Positions 10,281-20,922 of a stretch of 64,000 bases of DNA are shown piece after piece (the first letter of the stretch is position 1; every line of letters starts with the position of its first letter). Position numbers and translations under genes: made by a program. The notes beneath the pieces were generated by a model. It had not been told where the DNA came from, ran no database searches, and was given only the letters and a program-made list of their open reading frames with translations. This DNA is from Aspidiotus rigidus (lineage: Eukaryota > Arthropoda > Insecta > Hemiptera > Diaspididae), in assembly GCA_035079385.1 (NCBI GenBank), contig JAVHKY010000018.1:2666001-2730000 (forward strand), given 5' to 3'.

Positions 10281-10860
10281 TTAAATTCTATTAAACACAA
10301 ATATGTGTGGATTGACAATTTTTGTAGGTAGTTTTTTGTATATTTTTATATTTTCATCATTTGCACAGCACCAATTTTTTTTAATATTATCTTTCAAGTA
10401 TGCAATATAGCGTCCATTATCAATTGTGTTGCCATTTCTTTTATGGTAAATGAAAGAATTCAATTCATAATATGAATCATAGGTGAATGTTTGATTGAAT
10501 AATATATGATTGGTATATTCAATGTTATACATTTCTAATTTTCCATCAATGTATTCATAACTTACAATTTCGTGCAAACAATATTTGTGCTATTTTTTGA
10601 ATGCTTATTTTACTTCTCATTTCTCCTCTGCATCCACATTGTGGGCATATTTCATCATACAAATATTCTGTTTTATTGTAATTTTCTATTATCAAATCAT
10701 CAATTTTTTTCAATCCTCGAATATTTTCTTTGAATGTTATTGTCAAAAAAATTTCTTCTTCAATTTTCTCATCTTCAAAAACTTTACAGGAATAACATGT
10801 TCTTATTTTTTTAATTTTTGAGGTACAATTTTGTTTTATTGTTCTTGATAGTTGACTAAT
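10281..10860 (-). pseudogene. Ubiquitin-specific protease (C19)-like fragment, frameshifted
   Basis: Two overlapping minus frames together resemble the C-terminal half of a USP catalytic domain. The upstream frame (about 10860-10557) has CTSKIKKIRTCYSC, ITFKENIRGLKKIDDLI and TEYLYDEICPQCGC, like the two zinc-binding Cys-x2-Cys knuckles in the USP fingers. The downstream frame (10577-10281) has YELNSFIYHKRNG, DNGRYIAYLKD and WCCANDENIKIYK, like the His box (LxxxxxHxGxxxxGHYxAYxK...WxxxDD). The usual GHY is GRY here, so the catalytic-box His is missing, and the frames are offset. No Cys box is present. It looks like a dead fragment of a deubiquitinase or a TE-borne USP. The assignment is by motif pattern only. 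Confidence 0.5.
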
Positions 10861-11066
10861 TTTTTCGATTGTACACAGCTAGGTGATCGTGCGCGGCTAG
10901 GCGATCGGGGTTTCTTATAAAAGTGAGATTTGAGCCGATTATCAGCCGGTTGCCTTCCAAACCAACTAGTGTTGCGATTCAGTAGTTCAATGTGATTGCC
11001 TTCGAATTCGATGCTTCTGAACTTCAGAATATTGAATTTTGAGATATTTTCATCAATAATAATAAC
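10857..11066 (-). repeat. Dispersed copy of an exon (partner at 15748-15961)
   Basis: About 210 bp with roughly 94% identity, by eye, to 15748-15961 in the same orientation. On the minus strand both encode FNILKFRSIEFEGNHIELLN. This copy lacks two bases (ctagtg versus ctatagtg), which breaks its frame, and it adjoins the USP-like fragment directly. It begins and ends almost at exon boundaries of the gene at 14172-16155, so it looks like an exon duplication. Confidence 0.8.
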
Positions 11067-11076
11067 TAGCTAAGAC

Positions 11077-11086
<10 letters not shown>

Positions 11087-11170
<84 letters not shown>
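11087..11170. repeat. (CT)42 microsatellite
   Basis: An uninterrupted CT dinucleotide run of 84 bp. Confidence 0.97.
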
Positions 11171-11173
<3 letters not shown>

Positions 11174-11260
11174 TTTTTTCCCTTAAAAATTAAACAAAAA
11201 TCAGTTGCAAAAATGTATAATTTCTCAATAAGTAATTAATTTTTCTAAATTTTCCTAAGC

Positions 11261-13006
11261 TTATAATACTTCTCTTCTGTTTGTAATTTTTTCTTTCATT
11301 CGCTTAATTTTTGCTGCCAGATCATTCTGGAGCTGTTCCATTGCTTCCAATTTTTGTCTTTCCTCTTCTGTTACTGCATCTTCGAAATCCGATATTTCTG
11401 TGTCCTCGTCTTCAATGTTGTTGTCTGTCGGTAACGATACGTTTATCGTATTACTGTCGTTTACTGTCTTATATAATCTACAAAAATAACGTGTAATGTT
11501 ACTACTCATTAAAAGAAAAAAAGAACAAATGTGACCTCGTCTACAGAAACCCTGCTTAGCGTTGAATATCGATCAGAAGAAAAGGATCTTTTACAGAGGA
11601 AGGAAGATTCCTTTTCTCGTGATTGTAATTGAACACTAACCCGGGTTTCTGTAGATGGGGTCACAAATTTAGTTATGAACTCGTGCTGCATTGCCGCTGC
11701 TTGTGTTGATAAAGCGCTCGTAAAGAAATCGATCTTTGTGTTCCCTTGTAATGCAACATTATTATAATTAGGGCTATATTTGAAAGCTTACTCTTCAACC
11801 GACGAAATTGATTTGTCACCGATAACTTGAATCAAACTCAATTGATTTGTATTTCCGCATAACGACTTTTCGTACACTGAAAAGCGAATATTTTGAAGTC
11901 TCACGAATTCGCCATCTGTTATTGCTTCCGGCCTTTCGTGGTTTCCCCAACACTTTATGATAATGCTTCCTAAAAACAGCAAATAAATTGTCTGTATATT
12001 TTTATAATTCTTTAAAATTTTGTTTGTCGATCGTGCGTGGGTAGTGTTTGTAAAGAATGACTTCACTTGACTTCGGAGAAAAAGTTACTAAGAGCTCCCT
12101 TTCCCAAAGAATTTTTACGATCTCTAGAAATTTTATACAGAAAGAAAATGTGGTGTAGGAATAAATGCGAATGTTTACTTCTCAAAAATTTCATGAAATA
12201 GACGAAGTTTCTATGATTTTGAAGTGAAATAAAAAGCGTACGTATAAGTGTAAGGAATAAAACTTTTTAATTCGGCTTCTAAAATCCCTCTAATTGGACC
12301 TTTTTGAAGATCATATCAAAAAATTAGAAAGATTCATTGAAAACTTGAGTAGGGAGAACTTTTTCGGGTACCATGTTTTTAATACTCGTCTTCAGGAGTG
12401 AAGTAGCCTACATCTTTTCTTAATATATTGACTTACCCCTGTCGTATCTTGGACTGTTAGGTGGAGATATTTTTTCTCCATATTCCCAAACTCGTACGAA
12501 TTCGTGCATATCCCTTCAATGCTAGTTTGACAATCTTTTTTCAATTCGTTTATTGCAGTCATTTTACAGTGACTTTCATGAGACATGGTTGGGTCATTTT
12601 CTTGCGATAACGGTAATATCGCCGTTGATTCGCTTATAATTATTTCGAGCGCCATTCCACTGAATCGTTTGCTAGAATTTAACACTACGGAATGAAATTT
12701 TTGGAAAGAGATGATTATCATCGTGAATAATTTTTTTACTTACTCCGGTTTCTGCAGTTGAAATTTTTGCAAACCATAAAAACTTTTTTCATGGATTTCA
12801 TCATGTTTGTAGGCAGAAAAACAGACTGCCTCTGCATGATCGCCTTCATCATCAATTAACAGGCAGTGGTACTTGGCTCCCTCTTTACCTGTCTTTTTAT
12901 TTGTATATTTTATCAATAGTTCAGTTTTTTTTTAAATTTGCACTTTCAAAGTATAAAAATTTAAAAGTTTATCCCCAAGAATCAGATCTTTAATTTTTTT
13001 TTCCAT
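11261..13006 (-). pseudogene. RPA70-like OB-fold gene, copy B (four exons)
   Basis: Hand-spliced minus-strand model with exons 12744-13006, 12437-12671, 11792-11991 and 11261-11477, about 304 codons, all joining in phase at GT-AG sites. Exon 1 matches the RPA70 DBD-A pattern (AKYHCLLIDDEGDHAEAVCF, GLQKFQLQKP). Exon 2 continues with RFSGMALEIIISEST and KKYLHLTVQDTTG, and exon 3 with IIIKCWGNHERPEAIT and RLQNIRFSVYEKSLCGNT, like DBD-B. The last exon is acidic and then coiled-coil (TEEERQKLEAMEQL). Such folds bind single-stranded DNA. It lacks the zinc-finger DBD-C of full RPA70. Codon 25 of exon 1 is TAA beside an A-run, so the copy is either dead or starts differently. The exon 2-3 junction is uncertain: the in-phase acceptor inserts about eight residues. 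A MITE sits in the last intron. Confidence 0.6.
11531..11664. mobile_element. 134-bp MITE in the last intron of RPA-like copy B
   Basis: The ends are inverted repeats of about 22 bp: GTGACCTCGTCTACAG at the left and its complement ctgtagatggggtcac at the right, with two mismatches. AAAT directly flanks both ends (11527-11530 and 11665-11668), a likely 4-bp duplication. Confidence 0.65.
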
Positions 13007-13364
13007 TTTCAAAAATAATGAAAGCGGGATGATGATTCGAGTCGAAAATTTAATTGACGATTCAACTTATTATTTTAAAAGTTCAACTTATTATTTTAAA
13101 AGTTCTGATTGAAAACGATAATTTTTTTTTTTTCTACAGCCAAATAATTCTCTAATTATTATGCTCTTCCCTATTTTTGTAATTGTTGGTTTGTCGTAAG
13201 TACGTTCCAAATAAGAGTGCCCGCTTTCTTTGGTAACTCCCATAGGCTATTGCTTATCAAAAAAGGGCACTTTTATTTGGAATGTAGCATAGTATCAATG
13301 AACACTATAGACAATTTGGTTTCGAGCTCCTTATTATTGAATTATATAATTTTTTCCGATTACG
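13007..13364. other. Intergenic between divergent gene models
   Basis: AT-rich. It includes a short tandem duplication (acttattattttaaaagttc) at about 13066-13103 and an inverted pair, aaataagagtgcccgctttct (13210-13230) with aaaagggcacttttattt (13260-13277). It could carry promoters for both neighbours; no TATA box was clearly placed. Confidence 0.35.
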
Positions 13365-14022
13365 ATGTGTTGCTCATTTCCTAGAAAGGATATAGTAAGT
13401 ATTTATAATTTTCTTTAAGAGTTAATTTTTTACTGTAGCCTAGGCTTAGTGGCTCATATTCAATTTTTTTTTTTTCAAGTTCTTGTTGAAAGAAGCTGTA
13501 GAACCTGATCTTATCGAGGTAATTTTCTAAAATTTTGTATCAATTACTCACTTCCTTTTTCTCCTCCTTACATTTTTTAAGTATTCTTTTTTTTGGTTTA
13601 CCGGTCATTTATTTTTACAGCCGATTCTTGATAATAATGATGACGAAGAATTTCCTCATGACGAACCGATCGAATTTTTTGAGTTCGAAATTTTTGATAT
13701 TGAACATGTCGAACCTTTCGATGATAACAATTACGATGATGTTTTTGAATGCGGTGATATTGACGATTATATGATGGAATATGAACCGCCATCCGAGCTT
13801 TTTGTAAGTCCCTTACATTTCTATGTTCGTTAATTTAAGTACACCGTTTCATTACAATATCGCGTTATGTTATTATAGAATCCTATTAATTCAAGTTTAT
13901 TCTCCGATATTAACGAATATCACCTGGCGTTCGTCGAGAGGCAAATGGCACTTCTTATTGCGGAGGTACAAGCCTATACATACGAAAGAGATATAAATTT
14001 TGTAGAAGTAAATCACCTTTGA
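13365..14022 (+). CDS. Small acidic protein, four-exon gene model, unknown function
   Basis: Exons 13365-13394 (MCCSFPRKDI), 13480-13518, 13621-13803 and 13879-14022 all have canonical sites (donors ATA|GTAAGT, GAG|GTAATT, TTT|GTAAGT; acceptors tttcaag, ttttacag, attatag). All junctions are phase 0 and the model ends at TGA, giving 131 residues. The product is strikingly acidic in exon 3 (NDDEEFPHDEPIEFF, DDNNYDDVFECGDIDD). There is no signal peptide, membrane segment or known domain. It lies head-to-head with RPA-like copy B. The consistent phasing argues for a real gene; the absence of homology evidence and the tiny first exon argue for caution. Confidence 0.5.
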
Positions 14023-14171
14023 AAAATCCTTTTTTTTTTTTTTCATTCTCTTTATTCCATTTACTATATATTTTTTTTATTAATTATATAGGTACGTATT
14101 ATTAATTAAACATTCAAAAGTGTTAATTATACTTATTATTAATAAATTAATATTCAAGAGTCTTAGCCTAA

Positions 14172-16155
14172 TTATTTTGTATCACAATTTTTAGCCTCAA
14201 CATCAATGGAATCAGTGTCGCTGACGCCGTCGACTTCCATTTTCTCCTTCGCGTGTATTTCACCATCGTTTGCTGTAATGTTATAAGAATAAGTATTTTA
14301 TTTATGAGTCATTTTCCAAAGTTCTCTATAAATTCTGGGTAAATACGAAGAAAATAGTTGTTTTTAAAAATCACACTGAAAGTAAAAATTGATGAACACA
14401 TTTTGACAAATTACCCTTCCAAAAACTTGAGGTTGAATGGTGTTTATAATGAGAAACTCATTCTTTATTAGGCTACATTTTTTTTTTGAATCGCGATGTA
14501 GGTACTCCTTTTTCTGCAGTCTCTTCATCTTTTTCTTTCCTCTTATTGGTACTTTTTTCCTTGTAATTTCTTCCTCCATCGACGGCTATAATATTGAAAT
14601 TATAAATTTTATTTTAGAAGGACTGTAATTTTATTTTTTTTTCATGTCAAAAGTCAAACTCTCAGCCATATTCTTTAAGATCATAATTTTCTCATAATAT
14701 TTGTCTTCATAAGAAAGCCAAAGCCAAAGTTTTATTCTAAGTATAAGCAAAAAGCACAAGCCCTATTGTTTAACAATCACACCCTTTTTTTAATTTTTTT
14801 TGCGAGAATTAGCGATTTTCATTTGGAATTATTCTCTATACAGTCGTGCTTCCTAGAATTTGCGTACTTATATTAAGTTGTTATTAGGCTTCCTTTTTTT
14901 GTTGACTTTCGATCATTGACCGTAACTCTTTCTTTGGTTTGTTCATCTTTTCCATCATCTCCAATGGTACCGTTTGTATCGTTATTTATTTTCCTGTAGA
15001 CCTCTGTAATATTAAAATTATAAATATATTTTTTAGAATCCAAAATATTTCTCCATCACTTTGTTAGTTTGAATTCTTTGTAGGTATGTTGGTGTAAAAG
15101 ATTTATTCCCTCGCCCCACTTTATAATAATCTTAATTTTTTCGTTTTGTTCTCATGAGTTTTGACTCACTTTTTTCTTCCATTATTTCGTTTTTCTTTCT
15201 GTGTGTATACCGGTATATTCGTATCATCCTATCTTCAAATGAAAACTTAGTTCCAATGGCTTCGTCACGATCATTCTAAACATCATAATTTAGACATCGG
15301 TAACTTATATTTTTCTATTTCTGCATCGAAAATGAAGAAATATTTTCTTACCTCTGTAGTGAAGTAGAGATAAGCTTGATTTTTTTGCACGGTGACATAA
15401 TTCAATCCATTGTATCTTGATTTCATAAAACGAATTAATTTGTGTTTGTTAACCCCAGTCAGTCGACCTGTAATTTAATATTAGGCGAGAAAACTGTGAA
15501 AGTAATTGAAATTGAGCCATTGAGCCCTTCTTTAACTCGCAAAAACGTATTTCGAGAAAAACGCGTTCGAAAGTTCAGGAAGGCAATAAATACGCGAAAA
15601 AAAAAATCGGATTTGGGTGGGACTTCACCAGTACCTAACGACATACCTCCCTGTTCTATAGATGAGCACAATATCGATTCGCGCACAAGTCCAATTACGC
15701 TGTTCTTGTCTCGCCCTTTTTGAAAAACTGGTTTCTATGTCAATATGGTAATTTTTTCGATCGTACACAGCTAGGTGACCGTGCGCGGCTAGGCGATCGG
15801 GGTTTCTTATAAAAATGAGATTTACGCCTATTATCAGCAGGTTGCCTTCCAAACCAACTATAGTGTTGCAATTCAGTAGTTCAATGTGATTGCCTTCAAA
15901 TTCGATGCTTCTGAACTTCAGAATATTGAATTTTGAGATCTTTTCATCAATAATAATAATCATTACTGATCATAAACATATTAACAAAAACAGAATCAAT
16001 TAATAAAATTACTCACATGTTCTGAGCAATAAATAAATCCAAATCTTCGTAAATTTGGAATGACAATATTTGAAATGTTATTCGGCCTAAATTTACTGCG
16101 GAGAAAACTTTCAAATTTCTTTTTGGCTTGATTGTTCGTGAACAACGGAATGTCT
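14172..16155 (-). CDS. Multi-exon gene of unknown function with three terminal-type exons
   Basis: Minus-strand exons 16013-16155 (DIPLFTNNQAKKKFESFLRS), 15699-15965 (IIIIDEKISKFN, ELLNCNTIVGLEGN, LIFIRNPDRLAAHG) and 15352-15467 (RLTGVNKHKLIRFMKSRYNG) join in phase. A 43-codon exon ends at TAA 14873 (14873-15001). Two further exon-like pieces, 14473-14585 and 14172-14272, each have a near-identical acceptor context (ataattt[c/t]aatatta[t/c]ag), start in the same phase, are Lys/Glu-rich and end in their own stop. They may be alternative last exons or duplicated exon remnants. A further donor at 16244 suggests a missing 5' exon. I do not recognise the family. The second exon exists again at 10857-11066. 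Confidence 0.5.
15467..15723 (+). other. Plus-strand open frame overlapping the exon above
   Basis: On the plus strand a frame ending at TGA 15721-15723 follows a cag acceptor-like site and encodes a basic stretch (RKNVFREKRVRKFRKAINTR). It overlaps, antisense, exons of the minus-strand gene. I cannot exclude a real plus-strand last exon, but one of the two strands is probably a shadow. Confidence 0.25.
15748..15961 (-). repeat. Parent copy of the duplicated exon
   Basis: The frame-intact partner of 10857-11066; see that entry. It lies wholly inside the exon 15699-15965. Confidence 0.8.
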
Positions 16156-16244
16156 CTATAAAAGGAATGAAAAATGAGAAAAACTGAAATTAAAATTATC
16201 CCTAGTCTATCGATAATTTGATATGATTTAAAATTAACTTACTT

Positions 16245-17022
16245 TTTAAATAAATAGCGTGCGTTAAGTCGGTGTTACGATGCGCGTTTGTATGATGCGA
16301 GTTCGAATTGAAGGGCTTATTTGGAGCTTTTGGTGGTAATATTCGGTTTAGGAAACGATCGATACTATGAATTCCTTGGACGTATAATAAAGACTGAACG
16401 GAAAAAATAAATTATAATTAGGTAGGTATAGTGGAAATATCTTCATGAAATAAATTAGTACTAAACCTCGTTTTCCATGTCGAAAATAATAACGTGTAAA
16501 TCTCAACACACAATGACACCAAAAATTAAAAAATAATTTAATGGCCATATAACGCTCGAAAATGATAGGCTTTTTGTCTCGCGCCAGAAAATAAAATAGA
16601 AAGAGAAAGGATAATTCGTGAGCACCAAATCACGCGATAAGCAATAAAATTGACCATTTATTGACGTAATTTGAGATGATATACTCGGCTGATTATTCAA
16701 TCTATCGCTCACGCGCAACATCTTTTCAACATACCCAATAAATGTTGATTTTATTCAATCATATACGGTTGGTAATAAGAAGTTTTTACAGCCAATATAT
16801 GATGCATTACCTTTCAGGCAAAAGAACTCAAATCGAACAAGCCCCGACGGCTTTATACGCATATTTTGAGAATTAGGTACTCAAAAACCACTCATCCAAT
16901 CTATACCAAAATTTCATGGCAATAATTTTGAATACACTTCAACGTAATGTAATGATATTAAAATAATACGATTGATGCTTTTTGAGGAACAACACTAAGA
17001 AATTCCCAACACTAAGAAAATG
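16245..17022. other. Intergenic, no supported gene
   Basis: AT-rich. Minus-strand frames at 16348-16721 have membrane-like composition but no splice logic or motif. An exon of the gene to the left may end at 16244, but its start was not found. Confidence 0.35.
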
Positions 17023-17094
17023 AACGATATTGGAACGAGCGCAGTGTAGCCACACGAGCAAAGCGAGTGTGGATAAGCGAGTTCCAATATCGTT
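17023..17094. repeat. Perfect 14-bp inverted repeat, hairpin
   Basis: aacgatattggaac (17023-17036) pairs with gttccaatatcgtt (17081-17094). Inside is a second pair, cacacgagc...gcgagtgtg, giving a compound stem. It may be an end of the neighbouring IR element or a regulatory palindrome. Confidence 0.7.
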
Positions 17095-17118
17095 TGTTTT
17101 TGACACAAATTACAAACA

Positions 17119-17336
17119 GTACTTTTTATAATACATGTAGTGAAAGAAACACTTAGGCCTACAATTTAAATTGGTTATCGTTCAAAAAGAATGTTTACAA
17201 ATTTTTTGAATGGCACCACTGACTTAATTTTTGCCACGGGTAAAACATTTTTGCCACGGTTCTGATAACGGCATGTTTCGCTACGAAAAACAAACACAAT
17301 ACGCAGCACTTTCGCTTCATGTATTATAAAAAGTAT
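17119..17336. mobile_element. Inverted-repeat element (MITE-like)
   Basis: agtactttttataatacatg (from 17119) is matched by catgtattataaaaagtat (to 17336) in inverted orientation, about 26 of 28 bases. There is no coding capacity inside. Confidence 0.55.
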
Positions 17337-17547
17337 TTTCCAGCACAGCGACGAATTTTTTTTTTCATCAAGCAGAAATGACGCGCTTTCCACTACAAAA
17401 ACCTCTGCGGAAACACAGCCTTTCCGACCATCTTGCCTTAAAATTCATATTCCCAACTTCAGATAATCCACTACAACTTGGCCAAATTTCATGAGAATCC
17501 AACCAGTAGTTTTTGAGGAGTTTTGTGGACAAAAAAAATCTCATATA

Positions 17548-18106
17548 CAGTAGATATCGGTTATTGTAATCCCTCTTAATTGCATAACCCGTATTATTGA
17601 ATTGAATTCTTTCGGAACCGAACGTGTGCATTATTTAACATGCAAAATGTATCGTTTATTGTGATTATCAGCCCGTATAATTGAATTAAAATTTCCCTCC
17701 ATGAATGGTGATAACGACTACTTTTTGACAAAAATGAACATGTAGAAACAATGCAATAATCTTTTCTAACTTGGGTATTCAGAATTTCTTCACTTAGTTC
17801 TCACTGTTCGATCTTTGGAATCGCACGTATTCATAATCTCGCGCATATTCAGTTCTTTTTTTTTCTCATCGAAATGTCTCATAAGCGCCGTGACCTTTCA
17901 TTGGTTGAAAAATGTGCACTTCTCAAAAAGTACGACGAATTGGGACTGGCTTCGATGAGTCAAGCCGCAGCAGCTTTAAAATTGGAAATTTCGCATTGTG
18001 ACAATCAGTAAAAAAAATTTTTAGCATCTCCGCATATAAGAATTGCTCGGTTAATTGAATTGAACAGACCTGGTCCCGATGCGATTACAATAACCGATAT
18101 CTACTG
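17548..18106 (+). mobile_element. Internally deleted pogo/Tigger-like DNA transposon
   Basis: A 24-bp perfect terminal inverted repeat, CAGTAGATATCGGTTATTGT then AATC, lies at both ends and is flanked by TA on each side (17546-17547 and 18107-18108). The TA target and CAGT-type end fit the Tc1/mariner-pogo group. It is 559 bp long, with only the start of a transposase left. Copies of this kind move with a transposase supplied elsewhere. Confidence 0.85.
17874..18011 (+). pseudogene. N-terminal remnant of pogo/Tigger transposase
   Basis: 45 codons from ATG 17874 to TAA 18009: MSHKRRDLSLVEKCALLKKY, then SQAAAALKLEI. This matches the first helix-turn-helix (CENP-B/Psq type) of Tigger transposases, which binds the inverted repeats. 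The rest, including the DDE core, is deleted. It sits inside the element with matching TIRs. Confidence 0.75.
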
Positions 18107-19049
18107 TATATATATACATATATAAGGAAACCTGAAATTTTCTTATTAGGGTAGAAGTGATCTAGGACATCCAAAACGTCGAGAAAGTTTATTGCCCCCT
18201 CCCCCTGAATACTTTGCGTCGGGTGTAATACCTCACTTTTTACAAGTAAAAAGTCGGTAAAAACTAAATTATTCTTACTTACTCTGGTTTTTTCTCTGTC
18301 CGGCAAGTAAAAAAGTCGGACGGAAAGATTGGAGATTAAAATGTAGGTCGTATGATGGTTATTAATGTTTCGTCGAAGGTAATCAATGAAGGATCGAATC
18401 GTTGTTTTTCTTCTAATTTGCCTGGCAATTCATTCTACTCTTATATCTAATATACTAAAAAGCTAAATGACCCTTTGCCTCTCATTCCTGATTTGCCCGA
18501 TACAATTTAGCTAAAAAATAGCTAACGCGTGTATTCTATTACTATATATATGAATTGCCTAGCAAATTATAAGAAAAAATATTCGTGAAATTCTAATGAC
18601 GTCGCAGCGATAATGTTTGAATTAGATGAAACTGAAGGTTAACAGGCAAAATAGAAAATAGAAAATTAATTATTGGTTATTTAAGTGCAACGATTCATTA
18701 TCACAAACGTGCGTGTAAAAGTTCTCCATTTTCCTGTTATCGCATCCGACGTCAATTATCATACTGTGACAAGATTATAATTATTATTTATAAGAGTAAA
18801 ATGAATTACCTAGCAAATTTGGAGGAAGAAAAAAAAAAAACAAAAAATGAATTGCCTAGCAAAATAAAACATAACAACGATTCAACCTTACATCGATTAC
18901 CTCGCCTCTTTAAACAACCTCACCTCAGGTTAGATGTCCAAAGTCTCGATAAAAGGTAGCTTACTTTCTTGGACGTGAGACAAGAAAAATGAATTCGACA
19001 AAAAGTTTTAATGATGTCACAATGTCCATTTAATTATAATGATAAATAA

Positions 19050-20665
19050 TGATAATATAAGTATCTAATGAAGGAGAGCCAACAGGTAAAATAGAAAATA
19101 ATAGTCATAAAAATATGAGAATCCCTTATCAGTGTCAACTTTTTGAATAAAAATCACTTCAATTGTAAGAAGTAAAAGAAGAAAAGCGATTAAAATGATT
19201 TGTAAAATGGTATTATGGTTGTATTCTGAAAATAAGAATAACTGGAGTGGAGTGAGAAACAAACAAAAAGAACGTGAGGATAGGGAAGATGATTGGAAGA
19301 AGAGGTAGCAATCGAGTCAGATGGTGGTACTCAAATTTTAAGGCAGGAGAAAGAAAATGGATATGTATAAGTTGGAGTAATTGAGTACCATAGGTAGTTG
19401 CGGGAGTTGGAAACCGTGTTGGGAATGATTACATGGGACAGAGGATGAGACTGAGATTATATTGTGGGAAGTACGTTGATTTTGGAGAGTAGGACAGGAA
19501 GAAAGATGATAGATCGTCAGATTATCTGCATAATAAGATTTACATGAAGGTAGAGTATGGAAACCCAGGAGGAGATGAGAATGTTCAAGTTGAGAGTGAC
19601 CGATTCTATATCGAGCAAAAATAACCTCTTTATGGTGGGAATTTCTGTTCAATGAAGACTGAGGATAGGTTAACTTTTAATGATTCCAAGTTTGTTGCAG
19701 GTTTTTTTTTTATGTGAGTGATACAAGAATTAAGCTAGGATTAAGAAATAATGAAAGTTTTTATGGTCGTAAGTACGTAGTTACAAGGTGGGGTCCTTAA
19801 TTTTGGGTGAAAAGGTGCAGTTTTTAGGCGCGCAATCAGTTTGATCATATTGAGGGCAACCGATGTGAACTGAGAATCAAATAAAAGATACGTTTTGTAC
19901 AGATGAGCGTAGAAAAGTGTGAGCTTAAACCTAATCAGAATTCCAACTATAGACACATCATGTGAGAAATTGAGAGGGATGTATTCAGGAAAAGTAGGGG
20001 GTACGATTCTAAGAAAAGGGCACAACAAAAGTTGAAAAAGAATATTACCATAAATAATATCAACAAGTATAAAGAGTTTCGGAAAACCCTGAAGAATGGA
20101 ATAAAAGTAGCGCATAAAACATACCTCAGTTCCCTTGAGGAAGGCTTCAGACAAAATCCATCACATACCTAATTTACCCGATACAATTGGGCTAAAAAAT
20201 AGCTAAAGCCTAATATTATAACGGTAACGATCTTCTCTTTGCACTTCATACCTCATTTTATCCGATACGATTTAGCACTTCGCAAATTGAAGGATAATTA
20301 ATTTGGCAAAAAGTTCTAATGACGTCAAAATGTCCACATAATGATGGAAAGTATCTAATGAAGGAGAGCTAATAGGCAAAATAGAAAATAGTAGTCACCA
20401 AAATATGATGATCCCTTATCAATATCAACTTTTTGAATCAAAAATCACTTCCATTGTAAGAAGTAGAAGAAGAAAAGCAACTGAAATATTTGGAAAATGG
20501 AACTGACTAACACAGGTAGTTGCGAGAGTTGGAAACTGTGTTGGAAATGATTACACAGGTCAGAGGATAATTGAGAAAATACTTTGTAGGAAGTATGTTG
20601 ATTTTGAAGAGTAGAACAGGAAAAAAGGTGATAGATTCTCAGATTATCTGTATAATAAGGTAGTA
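19050..20665. repeat. Two related ~350-500 bp segments
   Basis: 19065-19530 and 20350-20665 share long stretches in the same orientation: gtatctaatgaaggagagc, aaaatagaaaata, atcccttatca, then tcaactttttgaat. They represent two copies of the same LINE 3' region. Confidence 0.7.
19338..20154 (-). pseudogene. Degenerate non-LTR retrotransposon, 3' part
   Basis: On the minus strand 20154-19741 includes ALNMIKLIARLKTAPFHPKL, like the LN..+..SK..WG.HP segment after the RT fingers of I/Jockey-type LINEs. 19652-19338 reads KEVIFARYRIGHSQLEHSHL, HTLPSCKSYYADNLTIYHL and SSCPTLQNQR. This matches the RIGH..L.H..LL....P.C..C....T..H.L..CP pattern at the C-terminus of those elements. The parts are in different frames with no intact RT. 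Confidence 0.6.
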
Positions 20666-20922
20666 AGGATTGTAATGAAGCTTCCAATCAGATTTCTAGG
20701 ATTCAACCAAAAGAAGTTCAATTGAAGGCTGTAATAGAAAACAATCACATGTTTAATAAAGTTGAATAAGGAATTCCCACATCCTCTTCTATGGGACGGA
20801 TTGGTTTTGATATTGAGAATTGAATTCAAAATTGGAGGGGTTCCAAAAAGAGGAATTAGATTTGATAAAATTTTGAAAATTAAGCCAACTATAGCAGGAG
20901 GGACTCGGAAAAATTGAGACAT
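20445..20922 (-). pseudogene. Second degenerate LINE fragment
   Basis: The frame 20687-20445 repeats the C-terminal pattern (YYTDNLRIYHLFSCSTLQNQ). 20922-20644 has KTNPSHRRGCGNSLFNFIKH and may belong to the RT-distal part. It is broken by frameshifts. Confidence 0.5.
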
